A DNA stretch of 64,000 nucleotides, from the NCBI RefSeq assembly GCF_022376295.1, contig NZ_CP060140.1, forward strand, positions 5,150,356-5,214,355, written 5' to 3'. Positions 53,648 through 63,032 of this stretch are shown piece by piece (within the stretch, counting starts at the first letter, position 1; the number at the start of each line of letters is the position of its first letter). The notes under the pieces are model-generated. The model did no database searches. It worked only from the letters and a program-made list of their open reading frames with translations, and was not told the origin of the DNA. Both the position numbers and the translations under genes were made by a program. The stretch is from Nodularia sphaerocarpa UHCC 0038 (GTDB lineage Bacteria > Cyanobacteriota > Cyanobacteriia > Cyanobacteriales > Nostocaceae).

Positions 53648-54577
53648 CTATGAACCAGGATAATTTACGAGAGGAGATGGCGCAGGTGCTACGGTAGTCC
53701 AACCAGTTTTGACTGACTGACTAGCTGCTTGGGCATACTCGGAGGCTGCTTGATTGGGGGCTGGGGCGGGTCTTTGGGTTGCCGCGTGGGTTAGCCATTG
53801 GTGGTAGTCTTCGGGAGATTCTACGACTACATTGGCTTGCATGGTGGCAAAGTATGTACCGCTATATTGGGAGTCGGTTAAGCTATACTTTCCTGTACGG
53901 ATGGGGGTAAATTCAAAGTCTATGGTGTGGTTGGGAATTATATCCTGCTTGAGGCGGAATGCAGGAATATAGAAGCCATGCAACACGTCTTCTGATTTTA
54001 GTGCTAAACGTACCCGGCGATCGCTTGGTAAATGCAATTCTGTACTGGTAACGTTTCTTTCAGGGTAGTGAAACACCCACGCCCATTGTTTAGCCAGTAC
54101 GTCAATGTTTTCTACAGGTTCGTCCAAGGCTGGCACTGGTTCATCTTTTGGTGCTGCATAAGCCGATTCCATACCCACAGGATTATGCAAATGTACCAGT
54201 TCCATCGGCCCTTGAATTCCCATTTGTTCGTAGACTTGATAGCTATAGTTAGCAATCCACAGCACTAACATAATAGGAATAGCTGTCCAGACAACTTCTA
54301 AGGCGATATTACCCTCAATGTGGGGACCATCTGTGAAGTCGCCTTCTTCCGCCCGATGGAAAATCAGGGAATACATCAGAGTGCTGGTTACGCCCAAAAA
54401 GATGAAGGAACCCAGAGTTACTAAGAAGCTAATCAAATCATCAATTAGCACAGATTCTGCTGCTGCTTGGGGGGGAAGCCATGTATAAGCCTGCTGTCCT
54501 ATCCAGAGACTGGTGACAGTCACAATAGCTACACCCACAAACACGGTGAAAATATTGAAAATCTTCCGCATTTCCAT
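53648..54577 (-). CDS. ctaC: Heme-copper oxidase subunit II lacking the CuA site (ARTO/quinol type)
   Basis: 309 residues: two N-terminal membrane helices, then a periplasmic cupredoxin domain (VLHGFYIPAFRLKQDIIP). In CuA-type subunits the next segment carries two Cys, a His and a Met; here the segment reads TDSQYSGTYFATMQANVVVE, without any Cys or His. The CuA electron entry site is therefore absent, as in the alternative respiratory terminal oxidase of cyanobacteria, thought to oxidise quinol. The C-terminus is Pro/Ala/Gln-rich. Overall operon order is subunit II-I-III. Confidence 0.93.
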   Translation of the reverse strand: MEMRKIFNIFTVFVGVAIVTVTSLWIGQQAYTWLPPQAAAESVLIDDLISFLVTLGSFIFLGVTSTLMYSLIFHRAEEGDFTDGPHIEGNIALEVVWTAIPIMLVLWIANYSYQVYEQMGIQGPMELVHLHNPVGMESAYAAPKDEPVPALDEPVENIDVLAKQWAWVFHYPERNVTSTELHLPSDRRVRLALKSEDVLHGFYIPAFRLKQDIIPNHTIDFEFTPIRTGKYSLTDSQYSGTYFATMQANVVVESPEDYHQWLTHAATQRPAPAPNQAASEYAQAASQSVKTGWTTVAPAPSPLVNYPGS

Positions 54578-54633
54578 AATTGTTAGTCATTAGTGTTAGT
54601 CATGAGTCATTAATCGAAAATGACCAACATTGG

Positions 54634-55239
54634 TTACTTCAACATTATGTTGAGGTCTTCACCGATTCTCAGTAAGCTATCTGCTGTATTATGTACGCCA
54701 AATTCAGCCGCCATTTGTGCGCCTAGTGTACCGTGGACATACATAATCAACATGACTGCCACACCTATGGCGAGATAACTCCACTGCACTTGTTGGTCTG
54801 CGTCTTCACTCCAAACAAAGCGCTGCCATCCTCTCCAAATGGTCATGCCACAAATCAGCGCTAGTAAGAATACGCCACCAACACCATGCCAAATCATGGT
54901 TTCCATTGCCTGCATTCCCCAGGCACTTTTGACTGCGGCTGGTGGTGTTGCCAACAGCATTTCATAAAAGCCTGCTGCGACGGTGAAAATAGTAATAATG
55001 CTCGAACCTACCATGTTGTACCAGCCCACATCAAACAAGTTGGCTGGTTCTACAGGAATGGCTAAAGACTTGAAGATCCATTTTTGGAAGGGGAAGAGTT
55101 TACCCACAATATCAAAGGTAATCCCAATGATGAATAAACCCAAAGTCAGATGGACTAAGTTGGGATGAATGGGAATGGAGTATGGTAAACCATTTGCGCC
55201 CAATTGTCCGCTTAATTGATCAATCAGTTCCGAGTTCAT
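54634..55239 (-). CDS. DUF2231 membrane protein, oxidase-linked (second of pair)
   Basis: 201 residues with four hydrophobic helices. It shows the family pattern IHPNLVHLTLGLFIIG and later MIWHGVGGVFLLALI, whose paired His residues could bind heme or quinone. Start overlaps the stop of the preceding gene by ATGA, so the two are translationally coupled. It precedes ctaC by about 57 bp. DUF2231 pairs are known to me next to cyanobacterial alternative-oxidase genes; the function is not established. Confidence 0.88.
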   Translation of the reverse strand: MNSELIDQLSGQLGANGLPYSIPIHPNLVHLTLGLFIIGITFDIVGKLFPFQKWIFKSLAIPVEPANLFDVGWYNMVGSSIITIFTVAAGFYEMLLATPPAAVKSAWGMQAMETMIWHGVGGVFLLALICGMTIWRGWQRFVWSEDADQQVQWSYLAIGVAVMLIMYVHGTLGAQMAAEFGVHNTADSLLRIGEDLNIMLK

Positions 55240-55736
55240 GGCAAGATACCTTCCTTGACTGCTTCAACAACTGGTACTGTATGCAGTCCATATACCCAAA
55301 CCAGTTGATCTCCGAGATATACTTGCACGCCTACAATAACGGTCAAAAATAACCCAGCTAACATATAATTACCCGGCAATTTTTGAGGATCACGGCTACG
55401 AATTACATAGCGCCAAGCTGTAATTGAGGCGATAATTCCTGATAGCGACCAACCAACCAATGTATGTACGTTCAACACTGATTTCACTAGGTCGTAAGGT
55501 TGTGCTAAACCTGCTTCAAATTGACCAAAAATAATCGCTACGAAGATGGCGATGGTAGCCACAAACATATTCCACCAACTCACCTCAAAAAGTTGAGTTT
55601 TACCAGTAAAATAGCCTAGTATATCGCAGAAGAATGCAAACAATACCATCGCGATTACGAAGTGGACAACGATGGGGTGCATCGTATCTGGATACGGCAA
55701 ATTATGGTCATTCAATGATGTCAGATACTCAAGCAT
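55236..55736 (-). CDS. DUF2231 membrane protein, oxidase-linked (first of pair)
   Basis: About 166 residues with four hydrophobic helices and the same family pattern (TMHPIVVHFVIAMVLFAFF, VHTLVGWSLSGII). It is a paralogue of the next gene, with which it overlaps by 4 bp. I chose the ATG at 55736 (LEYLTSLNDHNLPYPD); the longer frame from 55769 adds an unusual polar extension. First gene of the five-gene oxidase operon. Confidence 0.88.
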   Translation of the reverse strand: MLEYLTSLNDHNLPYPDTMHPIVVHFVIAMVLFAFFCDILGYFTGKTQLFEVSWWNMFVATIAIFVAIIFGQFEAGLAQPYDLVKSVLNVHTLVGWSLSGIIASITAWRYVIRSRDPQKLPGNYMLAGLFLTVIVGVQVYLGDQLVWVYGLHTVPVVEAVKEGILP

Positions 55737-56503
55737 TGTGTTCTCCTGGACATATCTATTGCACCTCAATCGTCAATATTGACAGCCCTCACACCACTAC
55801 AATTACTTACCCTTGACCAGAGTTTATACGGCTACACTTAGCGAAATCTGGTCAATGTGAATATATACTCCTGCTGCGTCTTTACTGTGGTGACAACGCG
55901 ATGCAGTTACTATTTATCATCAATGATTAATTTCAATTTATTTGTTCATGTCGATCATCTACAACAGCAATTTTTAATTTATCTAACAAAACTGCTGTGT
56001 TCTGTTTGATTTGTGTCATATATATTTTAGCTTAAAGTTTTTTTTACGAATTGTCAAAAAAAATATAATATAGCATCAAAAGGCTTATATGTGCCCAAAT
56101 GGCATTTCAAAAATGTACAAAAAGCGACATTTTGCAATTATTTATTTGTCATTAACCACACAAATTAATCTGGTATTGATGCCAAATCACGCATCTAATA
56201 AAATATCCACATAACAAATATACAGCACATTTCATTTTGATGAGGTATATAAGGGCGGGCAAGATGCCCACCCCACAAGAGTTTCACTATATGTACTTCA
56301 TATACCTGCAACCTGCTGTATTTATTTAATATTTCAAATGATTTGATCTCTTTACCAATTCCATCAGAAATGAATTTGTAAATGCTCTGATTTTTATAAT
56401 AGATAGAGATATTTTGATTTTAAATATTCAATTAATTGGTACAAAGGTTGGGAGTATAAACCCGCCCTGTACAATTAATTATTTGGGGTAATTTTCCTGA
56501 ATA
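55737..56503. promoter_or_regulatory. Leader region of the oxidase operon
   Basis: About 770 bp without a gene, AT-rich. It must contain the promoter of the minus-strand oxidase operon in its low-coordinate part. I looked for an NtcA-type GTA-N8-TAC site and found none convincing. Near the high-coordinate end are a GGGCGGGCAAGATGCCCACC palindromic repeat (about 56253-56275) and an AT-rich stretch before the stop of the next minus-strand gene. Confidence 0.45.
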
Positions 56504-57934
56504 TCATCTAACTGTTAATAACCAAAAGAGGGAAAGTAATATTACACTCATCATCCCAATTAGATGTTCAAACTGCTCAAGAACACGGGGTAAAGTCAGT
56601 ACATACCGTTGGAAAATTAAAAAATGCGCTAACCAGCCAATAGCTATAATTATCAATGATTTGACGACATTGAGAATAGTATATGCCTGGAAATAAAAGA
56701 TATTTGTAGCAATCAAAGCCAGGATTAATAAGATGATTGGAGTCCATAAACCATGTCTGATTTCTGTTTCTTGTCCATGAGGTAGAAAGAGAAATTTGGC
56801 ATACACAATTACTGTCCCTGTAGCGCCAATGTTCATAATTATGGTTTGCCAAGGTAGTAAATTATCCAATGTCAAGATTTTCGCGCCAAAACCAATGAAT
56901 AAAGGACAACCAGAAATTGAGAGACAGGGGATAAGTAGAGCTATCCAAAGTCGAGTATCAATTGATGTAGCTTTTAGTTCCTGAAAGTTACGGCTAGGGA
57001 AGTTACCCACTATGAAAAAAATCGCTGATTTAGCCAAACCATGAGCTAGTGCATACATACCGCCGACACCGGGTGCAGCTAGTATCCAACCTAATTGAGC
57101 AATGGTGCTAAATGCTAATGTCCGTTTGGTATCCTTTTCTGTGATGGCATAGACTGTGCCTAAAAATATTGTCCCCCCAGCGAAGATTCTCAGTATGGGA
57201 TCAATCTCGTTGAACATCAGAACACAACGAGCTAGGGGAAAGATTCCAGCTTTTTCTACAATACCCGACAGTAAGGCTGATACAGGTGTTTCTGATTCGG
57301 AGTTAGTCAATGGAGACCACAATCCTGATATAAAGACTCCACCTTTGGTTAATAGTCCCACAAAAATCAGGGCGATCGCCTCAGTCGGTGCTGTGCTTAA
57401 GCCTGTAAAAGCAAACGAACGATTACTTTGATACAGCAATACCGTACCCACTAGATAAAACAGCATTGCGGTATTACTGACAAACATATAACGTAATGCT
57501 ATCCAAATCGAGCGATCGCTTCTGGGGTAAGATACCAATAAAAATACCGCGATCCCAATCACCTCTAAAGCCACATATAAACTGATGAAATCCGCAGAAA
57601 TAAAAGCAGAATTCACACAACCATGCAATATAATTAGCTGCGTATAAAAAAAAGCAGATTTACCAATATTCCAACAGTAGACAATGACCGCTATCGTTAC
57701 CAAAGCATTTGTTAATATAAAGTAGCCACTCAACTCATCAATCATGAGAGAAACGCCGAAATTATCCAGCCAAGTGAGTGTAAATGGCAACTCAGTTAAA
57801 AATAACTGCAATGCATATACAGTTGAAAAAATAGCTACAGTTAAGGCGATGTAGCGATCAAATTTGGGTATCAAATAAATTATCAACCCAAAAAACAACG
57901 GTATGAGAACCCAGGCAATGGTAAGATTAATCAT
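56504..57934 (-). CDS. MrpD/NdhD-like proton-translocating membrane protein
   Basis: 476 residues, about fourteen helices, of the proton_antipo_M superfamily. Key residues for proton transfer are present: Glu in LYVALEVIGIAVFLL (helix 5), Lys in LLTKGGVFISGLWSP (helix 7) and Lys in SGIVEKAGIFPLARC. It resembles MrpD of multisubunit cation/proton antiporters more than NdhD. Other Mrp subunits are not adjacent, which is unusual because MrpD works in a complex. Could pair with subunits encoded elsewhere. Confidence 0.82.
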   Translation of the reverse strand: MINLTIAWVLIPLFFGLIIYLIPKFDRYIALTVAIFSTVYALQLFLTELPFTLTWLDNFGVSLMIDELSGYFILTNALVTIAVIVYCWNIGKSAFFYTQLIILHGCVNSAFISADFISLYVALEVIGIAVFLLVSYPRSDRSIWIALRYMFVSNTAMLFYLVGTVLLYQSNRSFAFTGLSTAPTEAIALIFVGLLTKGGVFISGLWSPLTNSESETPVSALLSGIVEKAGIFPLARCVLMFNEIDPILRIFAGGTIFLGTVYAITEKDTKRTLAFSTIAQLGWILAAPGVGGMYALAHGLAKSAIFFIVGNFPSRNFQELKATSIDTRLWIALLIPCLSISGCPLFIGFGAKILTLDNLLPWQTIIMNIGATGTVIVYAKFLFLPHGQETEIRHGLWTPIILLILALIATNIFYFQAYTILNVVKSLIIIAIGWLAHFLIFQRYVLTLPRVLEQFEHLIGMMSVILLSLFWLLTVR

Positions 57935-58146
57935 TGACTATTGAACATTATGATAACCAGGTAAGTTAAGCGACGTTAACTTAATCAAAAAAGTTCAGGA
58001 ATGCGTTGTTAATTGACCAATTGTGAAACCGCAAACTCGTAGCAAATAAGGACAGAATAGAATTTGTTTCTGTAGTAGCCTATCGCTGAAGCAAACAACC
58101 TCAGCTATATCTGTCGCATATATTTTTGAATTGGTCTAACTTATTC
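57935..58146. other. Spacer
   Basis: About 210 bp, with no gene or strong repeat seen. Should contain the promoter of the MrpD-like gene. Confidence 0.3.
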
Positions 58147-58332
58147 CTAGTCTAAATCAACCTCAAAAGTTTTTCCTTCTACTGTTACTTTGTCGCCTAA
58201 TACTAATTTTCGTCCTCGTCGGGTTTCAACTGTGCCATTGACTTTTACAGCACCATCAATAATCATTAGTTTGGCTTGTCCTCCAGTTGAGGTGACACCC
58301 ATAAACTTTAAGAATTGGTCGAGTTTAATCAT
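58147..58332 (-). CDS. Small S4-domain RNA-binding protein
   Basis: 61 residues forming just one S4 domain: KLDQFLKFMGVTSTGGQAK, then IIDGAVKVNGTVETRRGRKL and a beta hairpin ending in DLD. Matches the YbcJ/RlbA-type small S4 proteins that bind structured RNA, perhaps rRNA. Length and start are typical. Confidence 0.9.
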   Translation of the reverse strand: MIKLDQFLKFMGVTSTGGQAKLMIIDGAVKVNGTVETRRGRKLVLGDKVTVEGKTFEVDLD

Positions 58333-58445
58333 TTAATTAATTTGGGTAAAAAATAGTTTATTGTCTGTTGAATAATTCAGCCTCTGCTGAAGATGGTTGG
58401 TTATTGGCTATGCTTTCAATATAGTTATAGGATTAAAACTGGAAA

Positions 58446-59228
58446 ATGAAAAGATATTGGCAAGTATTAAGGTTATTTTGGAGTACTGCGATCGCAGCTG
58501 AGATGGAGTATCGCCTCAATTTTCTCATAGCTACTCTCAGTAGTATGGGTAATCTCGCAGGCAGTCTTTTCGGACTATTCTTATTTTACCGTACTGGCTA
58601 CACCTTTACCGGCTGGTCATGGTCAGCAGCTTTATTAGTTTTGGGAATCTTTACCTTATTACAAGGCTTTGCAGCCACCTTTCTCGCCCCAAACCTGAAT
58701 CGCATTGTTCGCCACGTCCAAGAAGGGACATTAGATTTTGTCCTACTTAAACCTATCCGCAGTCAATTTTGGCTTTCTACCCATACTTTGTCACCTTGGG
58801 GACTACCAGATTTAGTTTTTGGCAGTATTATCATTGGTTACGCAGGTACAAACCTCGGTTTGGGAATCAATAATTACCTGATGAGTGCATTGCCGTTATT
58901 ATTCGGCTTGGCAATCCTTTATAGCTTGTGGTTTATCCTGGGTGCAACTAGCATTTGGTTTGTAAAAATATACAACGCCACAGAAGTTTTACGAGGTTTG
59001 TTAGAAGCTGGCAGATACCCTATGGTAGCCTATCCCACCGCTTACCGCTTTTTCTTTACCTTTGTAGTTCCAGTGGCATTTTTAACAACTATACCAGCAG
59101 AAGCGATGCTGGGTCGGGGTCAAGTTAATTGGACAATAGGTGCTGGAGTTTTAGCTTTGGTACTGTTTTGGGTTTCCAGTAGTTTTTGGCGGTTTGCGTT
59201 GCGTTTTTATACAAGTGCTTCGAGTTAA
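58446..59228 (+). CDS. ABC-2 type transporter permease (DUF990-like)
   Basis: 260 residues with six hydrophobic helices and the pattern AAEMEYRLNFLIATLSSMGN at the start and NRIVRHVQEGTLDFVLLKPI in the middle, typical of the ABC2 permease group that occurs with a second permease and an ATPase. Neither partner is adjacent, so they must be encoded elsewhere. Substrate unknown. Confidence 0.85.
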   Translation: MKRYWQVLRLFWSTAIAAEMEYRLNFLIATLSSMGNLAGSLFGLFLFYRTGYTFTGWSWSAALLVLGIFTLLQGFAATFLAPNLNRIVRHVQEGTLDFVLLKPIRSQFWLSTHTLSPWGLPDLVFGSIIIGYAGTNLGLGINNYLMSALPLLFGLAILYSLWFILGATSIWFVKIYNATEVLRGLLEAGRYPMVAYPTAYRFFFTFVVPVAFLTTIPAEAMLGRGQVNWTIGAGVLALVLFWVSSSFWRFALRFYTSASS

Positions 59229-59255
59229 GGCGAGAAGTGTACAAATCAAACATTA

Positions 59256-59894
59256 TTATAAATTACTGTTGACCCAAGTTTTGAAATTACGCATAGCTTG
59301 ACTTCTGCCAATAGTTAAACATTGCTGAACATACTCATTAATTAATTTCACAATCGGGATATTAGGAAAATTAGGACTAGATAGCGCTTTTATATATTTT
59401 CCTTCCTGTAGCACAGAAATTTCTAAACCTTCTTTTGTATATCGCCAAAGTTCAGCAACTCCCAAAATCTCATAGTTATCAAATCGAGTCCGGGAAGTAA
59501 TATCAATTTCAATGGCTAAATCTGGTGGTGGGTCTACAATTAAATCAAGACGATTTTTACCAATTACAGCAGCTTGGTTTTTAATATAAAAACAAGTGTC
59601 TGGTTCCACAGCTTGCAGCATTCGTTCATTTTTTAGTGTGGTAGAACCAAAAGGTTCAAAATCAATTGAAAGTTTATCTAGCAAGGTTTTAACTAAATCA
59701 CCAATATATTCTTTATCCTTTTCGTGTTCAGGTAAAGGAACCATAATTTCTAGCCAACCATCACTATAAGAAATACGTGCTGCACGTTTTTCTCCCATTT
59801 CTGACAAAATATTTTCTAACTGCTGCCAACTAATATCTTGTAGCAACATTTCTTGTCCTGGTTTGACGATAATCTGTTTTAGTTCTAAAAGCAT
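59256..59894 (-). CDS. Uma2 family (DUF820) nuclease-like protein
   Basis: 212 residues. Core elements are SDGWLEIMVPLPEHEK, the acidic PPDLAIEIDITS, and FDNYEILGVAELWRY. Compared with the family member at 17054-17647 it has EID in place of IEV but the same layout. It converges on the ABC permease gene 28 bp away. Biological role unknown. Confidence 0.85.
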   Translation of the reverse strand: MLLELKQIIVKPGQEMLLQDISWQQLENILSEMGEKRAARISYSDGWLEIMVPLPEHEKDKEYIGDLVKTLLDKLSIDFEPFGSTTLKNERMLQAVEPDTCFYIKNQAAVIGKNRLDLIVDPPPDLAIEIDITSRTRFDNYEILGVAELWRYTKEGLEISVLQEGKYIKALSSPNFPNIPIVKLINEYVQQCLTIGRSQAMRNFKTWVNSNL

Positions 59895-60063
59895 ATCGAC
59901 CTCAAATAGTGGGTGTAAATATTATTTTAAATCCGGCTTTGTAATTTAGGCGACGATGCTCTGCTCCGCAAAAGGCGATCGCTCAACCATCATCGTCTTA
60001 CTTAAATATCGCTAAAATCCGTTAAAATCAAGACTTAGGGATTATGGACAGGGAGAGACAAGG

Positions 60064-60801
60064 GTGCCTACACTGGGAGTTAACATTGACCACATCGCCA
60101 CCATTCGCCAAGCCCGGCGGACAGTGGAACCAGACCCCGTAGCGGCGGCGGTACTGGCAGAATTAGCGGGTGCAGATGGTATTACAGTGCATCTGCGGGA
60201 AGATCGGCGACATATTCAAGACAGAGATGTGCTATTGTTACGGCAGACAGTGCGATCGCATCTCAACTTAGAAATGGCCGCTACAGACGAAATGCTAGGA
60301 ATCGCCCTCAATATTAAACCCGATTACGTGACCTTAGTCCCCGAAAAGCGGGAAGAAGTCACCACAGAAGGTGGATTAGATATTGTCGGACAAATTGCTA
60401 GAATAGGAGAGATAGTCGATAAATTGCAGAGCGTTGGTATTCCAGTTAGCTTATTTATTGACGCGCAGCCAGCACAAATTGAAGCATCTGTCAAGGTAAA
60501 AGCGCAATTTATTGAACTACACACCGGACAGTACGCTGAGGCCAAAAACGAAACCAATCGCCAGCAAGAACTAGCCATATTAGCTAAAGGGTGTGAACAA
60601 GCAATAAAAGCGGGCTTGCGCGTTAACGCAGGTCATGGACTCACCTACTGGAACGTTTATCCCGTAGCTGCACTACCAGGAATGGAAGAACTGAACATTG
60701 GTCATACCATAATCAGTCGCGCCGCATTAGTCGGAATAGAAAGAGCCGTCCGCGAAATGAAACAAGCAATCACAGTGAACAGTAATCATAATTTAGACTG
60801 A
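60064..60801 (+). CDS. pdxJ: Pyridoxine 5'-phosphate synthase
   Basis: Joins 1-deoxyxylulose 5-phosphate and aminoacetone phosphate in vitamin B6 synthesis. 245 residues with LGVNIDHIATIRQARRT at the N-terminus, TVHLREDRRHIQ, EMAATDEM, LVPEKREEVTTEGGLD, and GLRVNAGHGLTYWN, all PdxJ signatures. The start is GTG at 60064, the only position giving the usual N-terminus. About 70 bp upstream of the SnoaL-like gene, possibly cotranscribed. Confidence 0.97.
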   Translation: MPTLGVNIDHIATIRQARRTVEPDPVAAAVLAELAGADGITVHLREDRRHIQDRDVLLLRQTVRSHLNLEMAATDEMLGIALNIKPDYVTLVPEKREEVTTEGGLDIVGQIARIGEIVDKLQSVGIPVSLFIDAQPAQIEASVKVKAQFIELHTGQYAEAKNETNRQQELAILAKGCEQAIKAGLRVNAGHGLTYWNVYPVAALPGMEELNIGHTIISRAALVGIERAVREMKQAITVNSNHNLD

Positions 60802-60871
60802 TAACTGAAAAAGAGGGGTTGTAACTGCGAAATCCAGAAAATTGGAGTTAAATCTTTCAGCAAAAACTTCT

Positions 60872-61654
60872 ATGACCTCAACAGAATCTAACAGCCTCCC
60901 CCTTTGGGTACAGCACAGAGATAAAGTACTAGAACAGAGTACTGATATCGAATGGCGGTATGGCAAGTTTCCCGATTATACCCGTTCCAACGAAAACCTG
61001 GCTAAAGAAAGTACACGAAATCATCCTCAAGGTTCACTAGAAGCCATAGTGCAGAACTTAGTGAGAACCTTTGATGTAGAAGCGAACTTCAAAACCAACC
61101 CCCAGCAATGGATATCGGTTGTAAATGAAAAGTTCCGCATGAGTACTAATGGAGGTCCGAGCTACACAATATCAGACTTAGTTGAATCCGGGACTTACAA
61201 ACTCTTAATTGGGAATACCCAACATTACAAAGCTGCTGAGGAAAACTTTGAAACATCCACAAGCCTATTCCACACAGCATTTCCAGAAGGATTTATGTGG
61301 GAAGTGCTAGAAGTCTTCTCAGCCCCCCCCACCGTGGCCTTTAAGTGGCGACATTGGGGACATTTTAAAGGCGCATACAAAAACAACGCCCCCACAGGAG
61401 AGACAATAGAAGTGATTGGCATGAGCGTTGTCCATGTCACCGAGGACTTGAAAATCCTTTCCTTGGAACACTACTATGACAACACCAAGTTTTTAGAGAA
61501 GCTGACAGCAAGGGGACAACAACAAACTGGGCAACAAAAGCAGAAACAACCAAATTTTTGGAGTTTTTTCCAACAATTATGGAATTGGCAAGAAAAACCC
61601 AGAACAGGCGAAGCAAAAACCAGTGCTTGTCCTTTTAGTGCTTTCATGAGGTAA
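60872..61654 (+). CDS. SnoaL-like (NTF2-fold) protein resembling plant pathogen-related protein
   Basis: About 260 residues. The run WRYGKFPDY, HPQGSLEAIVQNLV, FRMSTNGGPSYT, LFHTAFPEGFMWEVLEV, FKWRHWGHFKGAY and VVHVTEDLKI has the order and spacing I recall from the barley pathogen-related protein family, which contains an NTF2/SnoaL-like fold. That fold often forms a small-molecule pocket. The C-terminal 45 residues are Gln-rich and specific. I took the ATG at 60872; an upstream TTG is possible. Substrate and role unknown. Confidence 0.7.
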   Translation: MTSTESNSLPLWVQHRDKVLEQSTDIEWRYGKFPDYTRSNENLAKESTRNHPQGSLEAIVQNLVRTFDVEANFKTNPQQWISVVNEKFRMSTNGGPSYTISDLVESGTYKLLIGNTQHYKAAEENFETSTSLFHTAFPEGFMWEVLEVFSAPPTVAFKWRHWGHFKGAYKNNAPTGETIEVIGMSVVHVTEDLKILSLEHYYDNTKFLEKLTARGQQQTGQQKQKQPNFWSFFQQLWNWQEKPRTGEAKTSACPFSAFMR

Positions 61655-61736
61655 TTCTGGTTTAATTATTTTTTAGGGGTACAGGATGTAGCACTGTACC
61701 CTTAAATTATTGAATAGTAAGCAAAGGTTTAAAAAA

Positions 61737-62066
61737 ATGAAAACATACTATTACGCTTTGGCAAGTCAACAATTCTTAATCCAAGAAGAACCAACCGCAG
61801 AAGTTCTGAAAGAACGCACACGTCACTACCATGAACAAGAAAAAGAAATTGATTTTTGGTTAGTGAAGCAGCCAGCTTTCTTAGAATCACCTGAAATGGC
61901 ACAAGTAAAAGCGCAGTGTCCTAAACCAGCAGCCGCCATTATTTCCACCAATTCCCAATTTATTACCTGGCTAAAACTGCGATTAGAGTATGTAATTACA
62001 GGAGAATTTCAGGCTCCTTCCCAGACAATATCAGATCCTCTAGCATCCCTCACATCAGTGTCTTAA
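61737..62066 (+). CDS. DUF2488 (MgPME-cyclase complex family) protein
   Basis: 109 residues beginning MKTYYYALASQQFLIQEE, with TRHYHEQEKEIDFWLVKQPA and FITWLKLRLEYVITGEF. This matches the cyanobacterial/plastid DUF2488 family, annotated after a chlorophyll biosynthetic cyclase complex; the direct function is uncertain. I chose the ATG 61737, where homologues begin. It lies about 80 bp after the SnoaL-like gene. Confidence 0.8.
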   Translation: MKTYYYALASQQFLIQEEPTAEVLKERTRHYHEQEKEIDFWLVKQPAFLESPEMAQVKAQCPKPAAAIISTNSQFITWLKLRLEYVITGEFQAPSQTISDPLASLTSVS

Positions 62067-62374
62067 CAAGTTCGTAGTAAGGACTTCAGTCCTTATCTTC
62101 TAATACCATTTCTTTGTGAAGAACCGTGGCGAATTTCCTTCCTTCTTTTTGTAGTTAGCGTCCTTAGTCGTATGTGCCGCGCGCACGCTTCCCTTTAGCG
62201 GTTCGTTCATCTTAAATTGGTATAAGCACTAAAGTGCTTACTACAAACTCTCAAAACGAAAGTAAGAAATAGTAAACTTCGCCAGCGACGACAATTGGGG
62301 GCGGGTGAAAAACCTGCCCTGAAATTAGCGGAACAAAAAAGGCATTTTTAAAATCTTTGGAAAAAATCCAATTT
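62067..62374. other. Spacer with two ACTACAAAC-type palindromic repeats
   Basis: About 308 bp. Perfect palindromes TAAGGACT-TC-AGTCCTTA (62078-62095) and TAAGCACT-AA-AGTGCTTA (62223-62240), the latter followed by CTACAAAC, flank a GCGCGCACG/AGCGGTTCG-rich tract. Same family as 23335-23362. The rest is the leader of the next gene. Confidence 0.55.
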
Positions 62375-63031
62375 ATGCGACCCAATTTTGTGCAGAAATT
62401 TGATACTTTATCTAGTGCATTAGCACTTGCAGCCGCAGGCTTGATAGGTAGCATGACGAATGTCACCGCCCAACAAAATGTTCTTGTTTGTCAACCTCCC
62501 CGCCCTGGGGAGTATCTTTTGCTGGTAGTTAGTCCCACAGCAAGTAGTCAGAAACAGCTACGTAGTGCCTTACCAAACGAAATTCAAGCTACAACTTGCC
62601 AATATCTCACTGATACAGTAACGCGTATAGGCGGGTTTAACAGAATTGAAGATGCCAATCGCTGGGCGACATATGTAAATAATATTGTCGGGTTATCTGC
62701 CACCATCACAACAAGACCGACAGCAGCTAATGCCACACAAGCACCAACTCCACCTCAGACAATCAGCTTTAATCCCCAAGTACTAGGAGATGGCTATGCT
62801 GTATTGGTAGAGTACTTTAACAAACCAGAAATGGCCAATAGTCTCCAACAAGTAGTGGGAGGTAACATAGGTTTTGCTTCCTACGGACAACGCCCTTACT
62901 TACTGGCAGTTTATACTCGCAACCAACAAGAAGCATACAACACACTGCAAAAGCTCAACGAACGCGGTTTTTTTGCCGTCCTCGTAGATGGAAGTAAGGT
63001 CATGTTACTGCGTTCATCTGTGCGCTTATGA
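62375..63031 (+). CDS. Exported protein with two SPOR-like repeats
   Basis: About 218 residues. The N-terminus has a hydrophobic stretch (SSALALAAAGLIGSMTNVTAQ), probably a signal peptide. The mature protein has two related alpha/beta segments (PGEYLLLVVSP...RIGGFNRIEDANRWATYV and DGYAVLVEYFNKPEMANSLQ...NERGFFAVLVDG) with the spacing of SPOR-like peptidoglycan-binding domains, joined by a Thr/Pro-rich linker. The ATG 62375 is chosen. Function unknown; cell-envelope role is inferred. Confidence 0.7.
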   Translation: MRPNFVQKFDTLSSALALAAAGLIGSMTNVTAQQNVLVCQPPRPGEYLLLVVSPTASSQKQLRSALPNEIQATTCQYLTDTVTRIGGFNRIEDANRWATYVNNIVGLSATITTRPTAANATQAPTPPQTISFNPQVLGDGYAVLVEYFNKPEMANSLQQVVGGNIGFASYGQRPYLLAVYTRNQQEAYNTLQKLNERGFFAVLVDGSKVMLLRSSVRL

Positions 63032-63032
63032 A

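Noticed and set aside
56504..57934. Assignment as NDH-1 subunit NdhD
   Set aside because: Residue pattern is closer to MrpD-type antiporter proteins; kept as MrpD/NdhD-like instead of a firm NdhD call.
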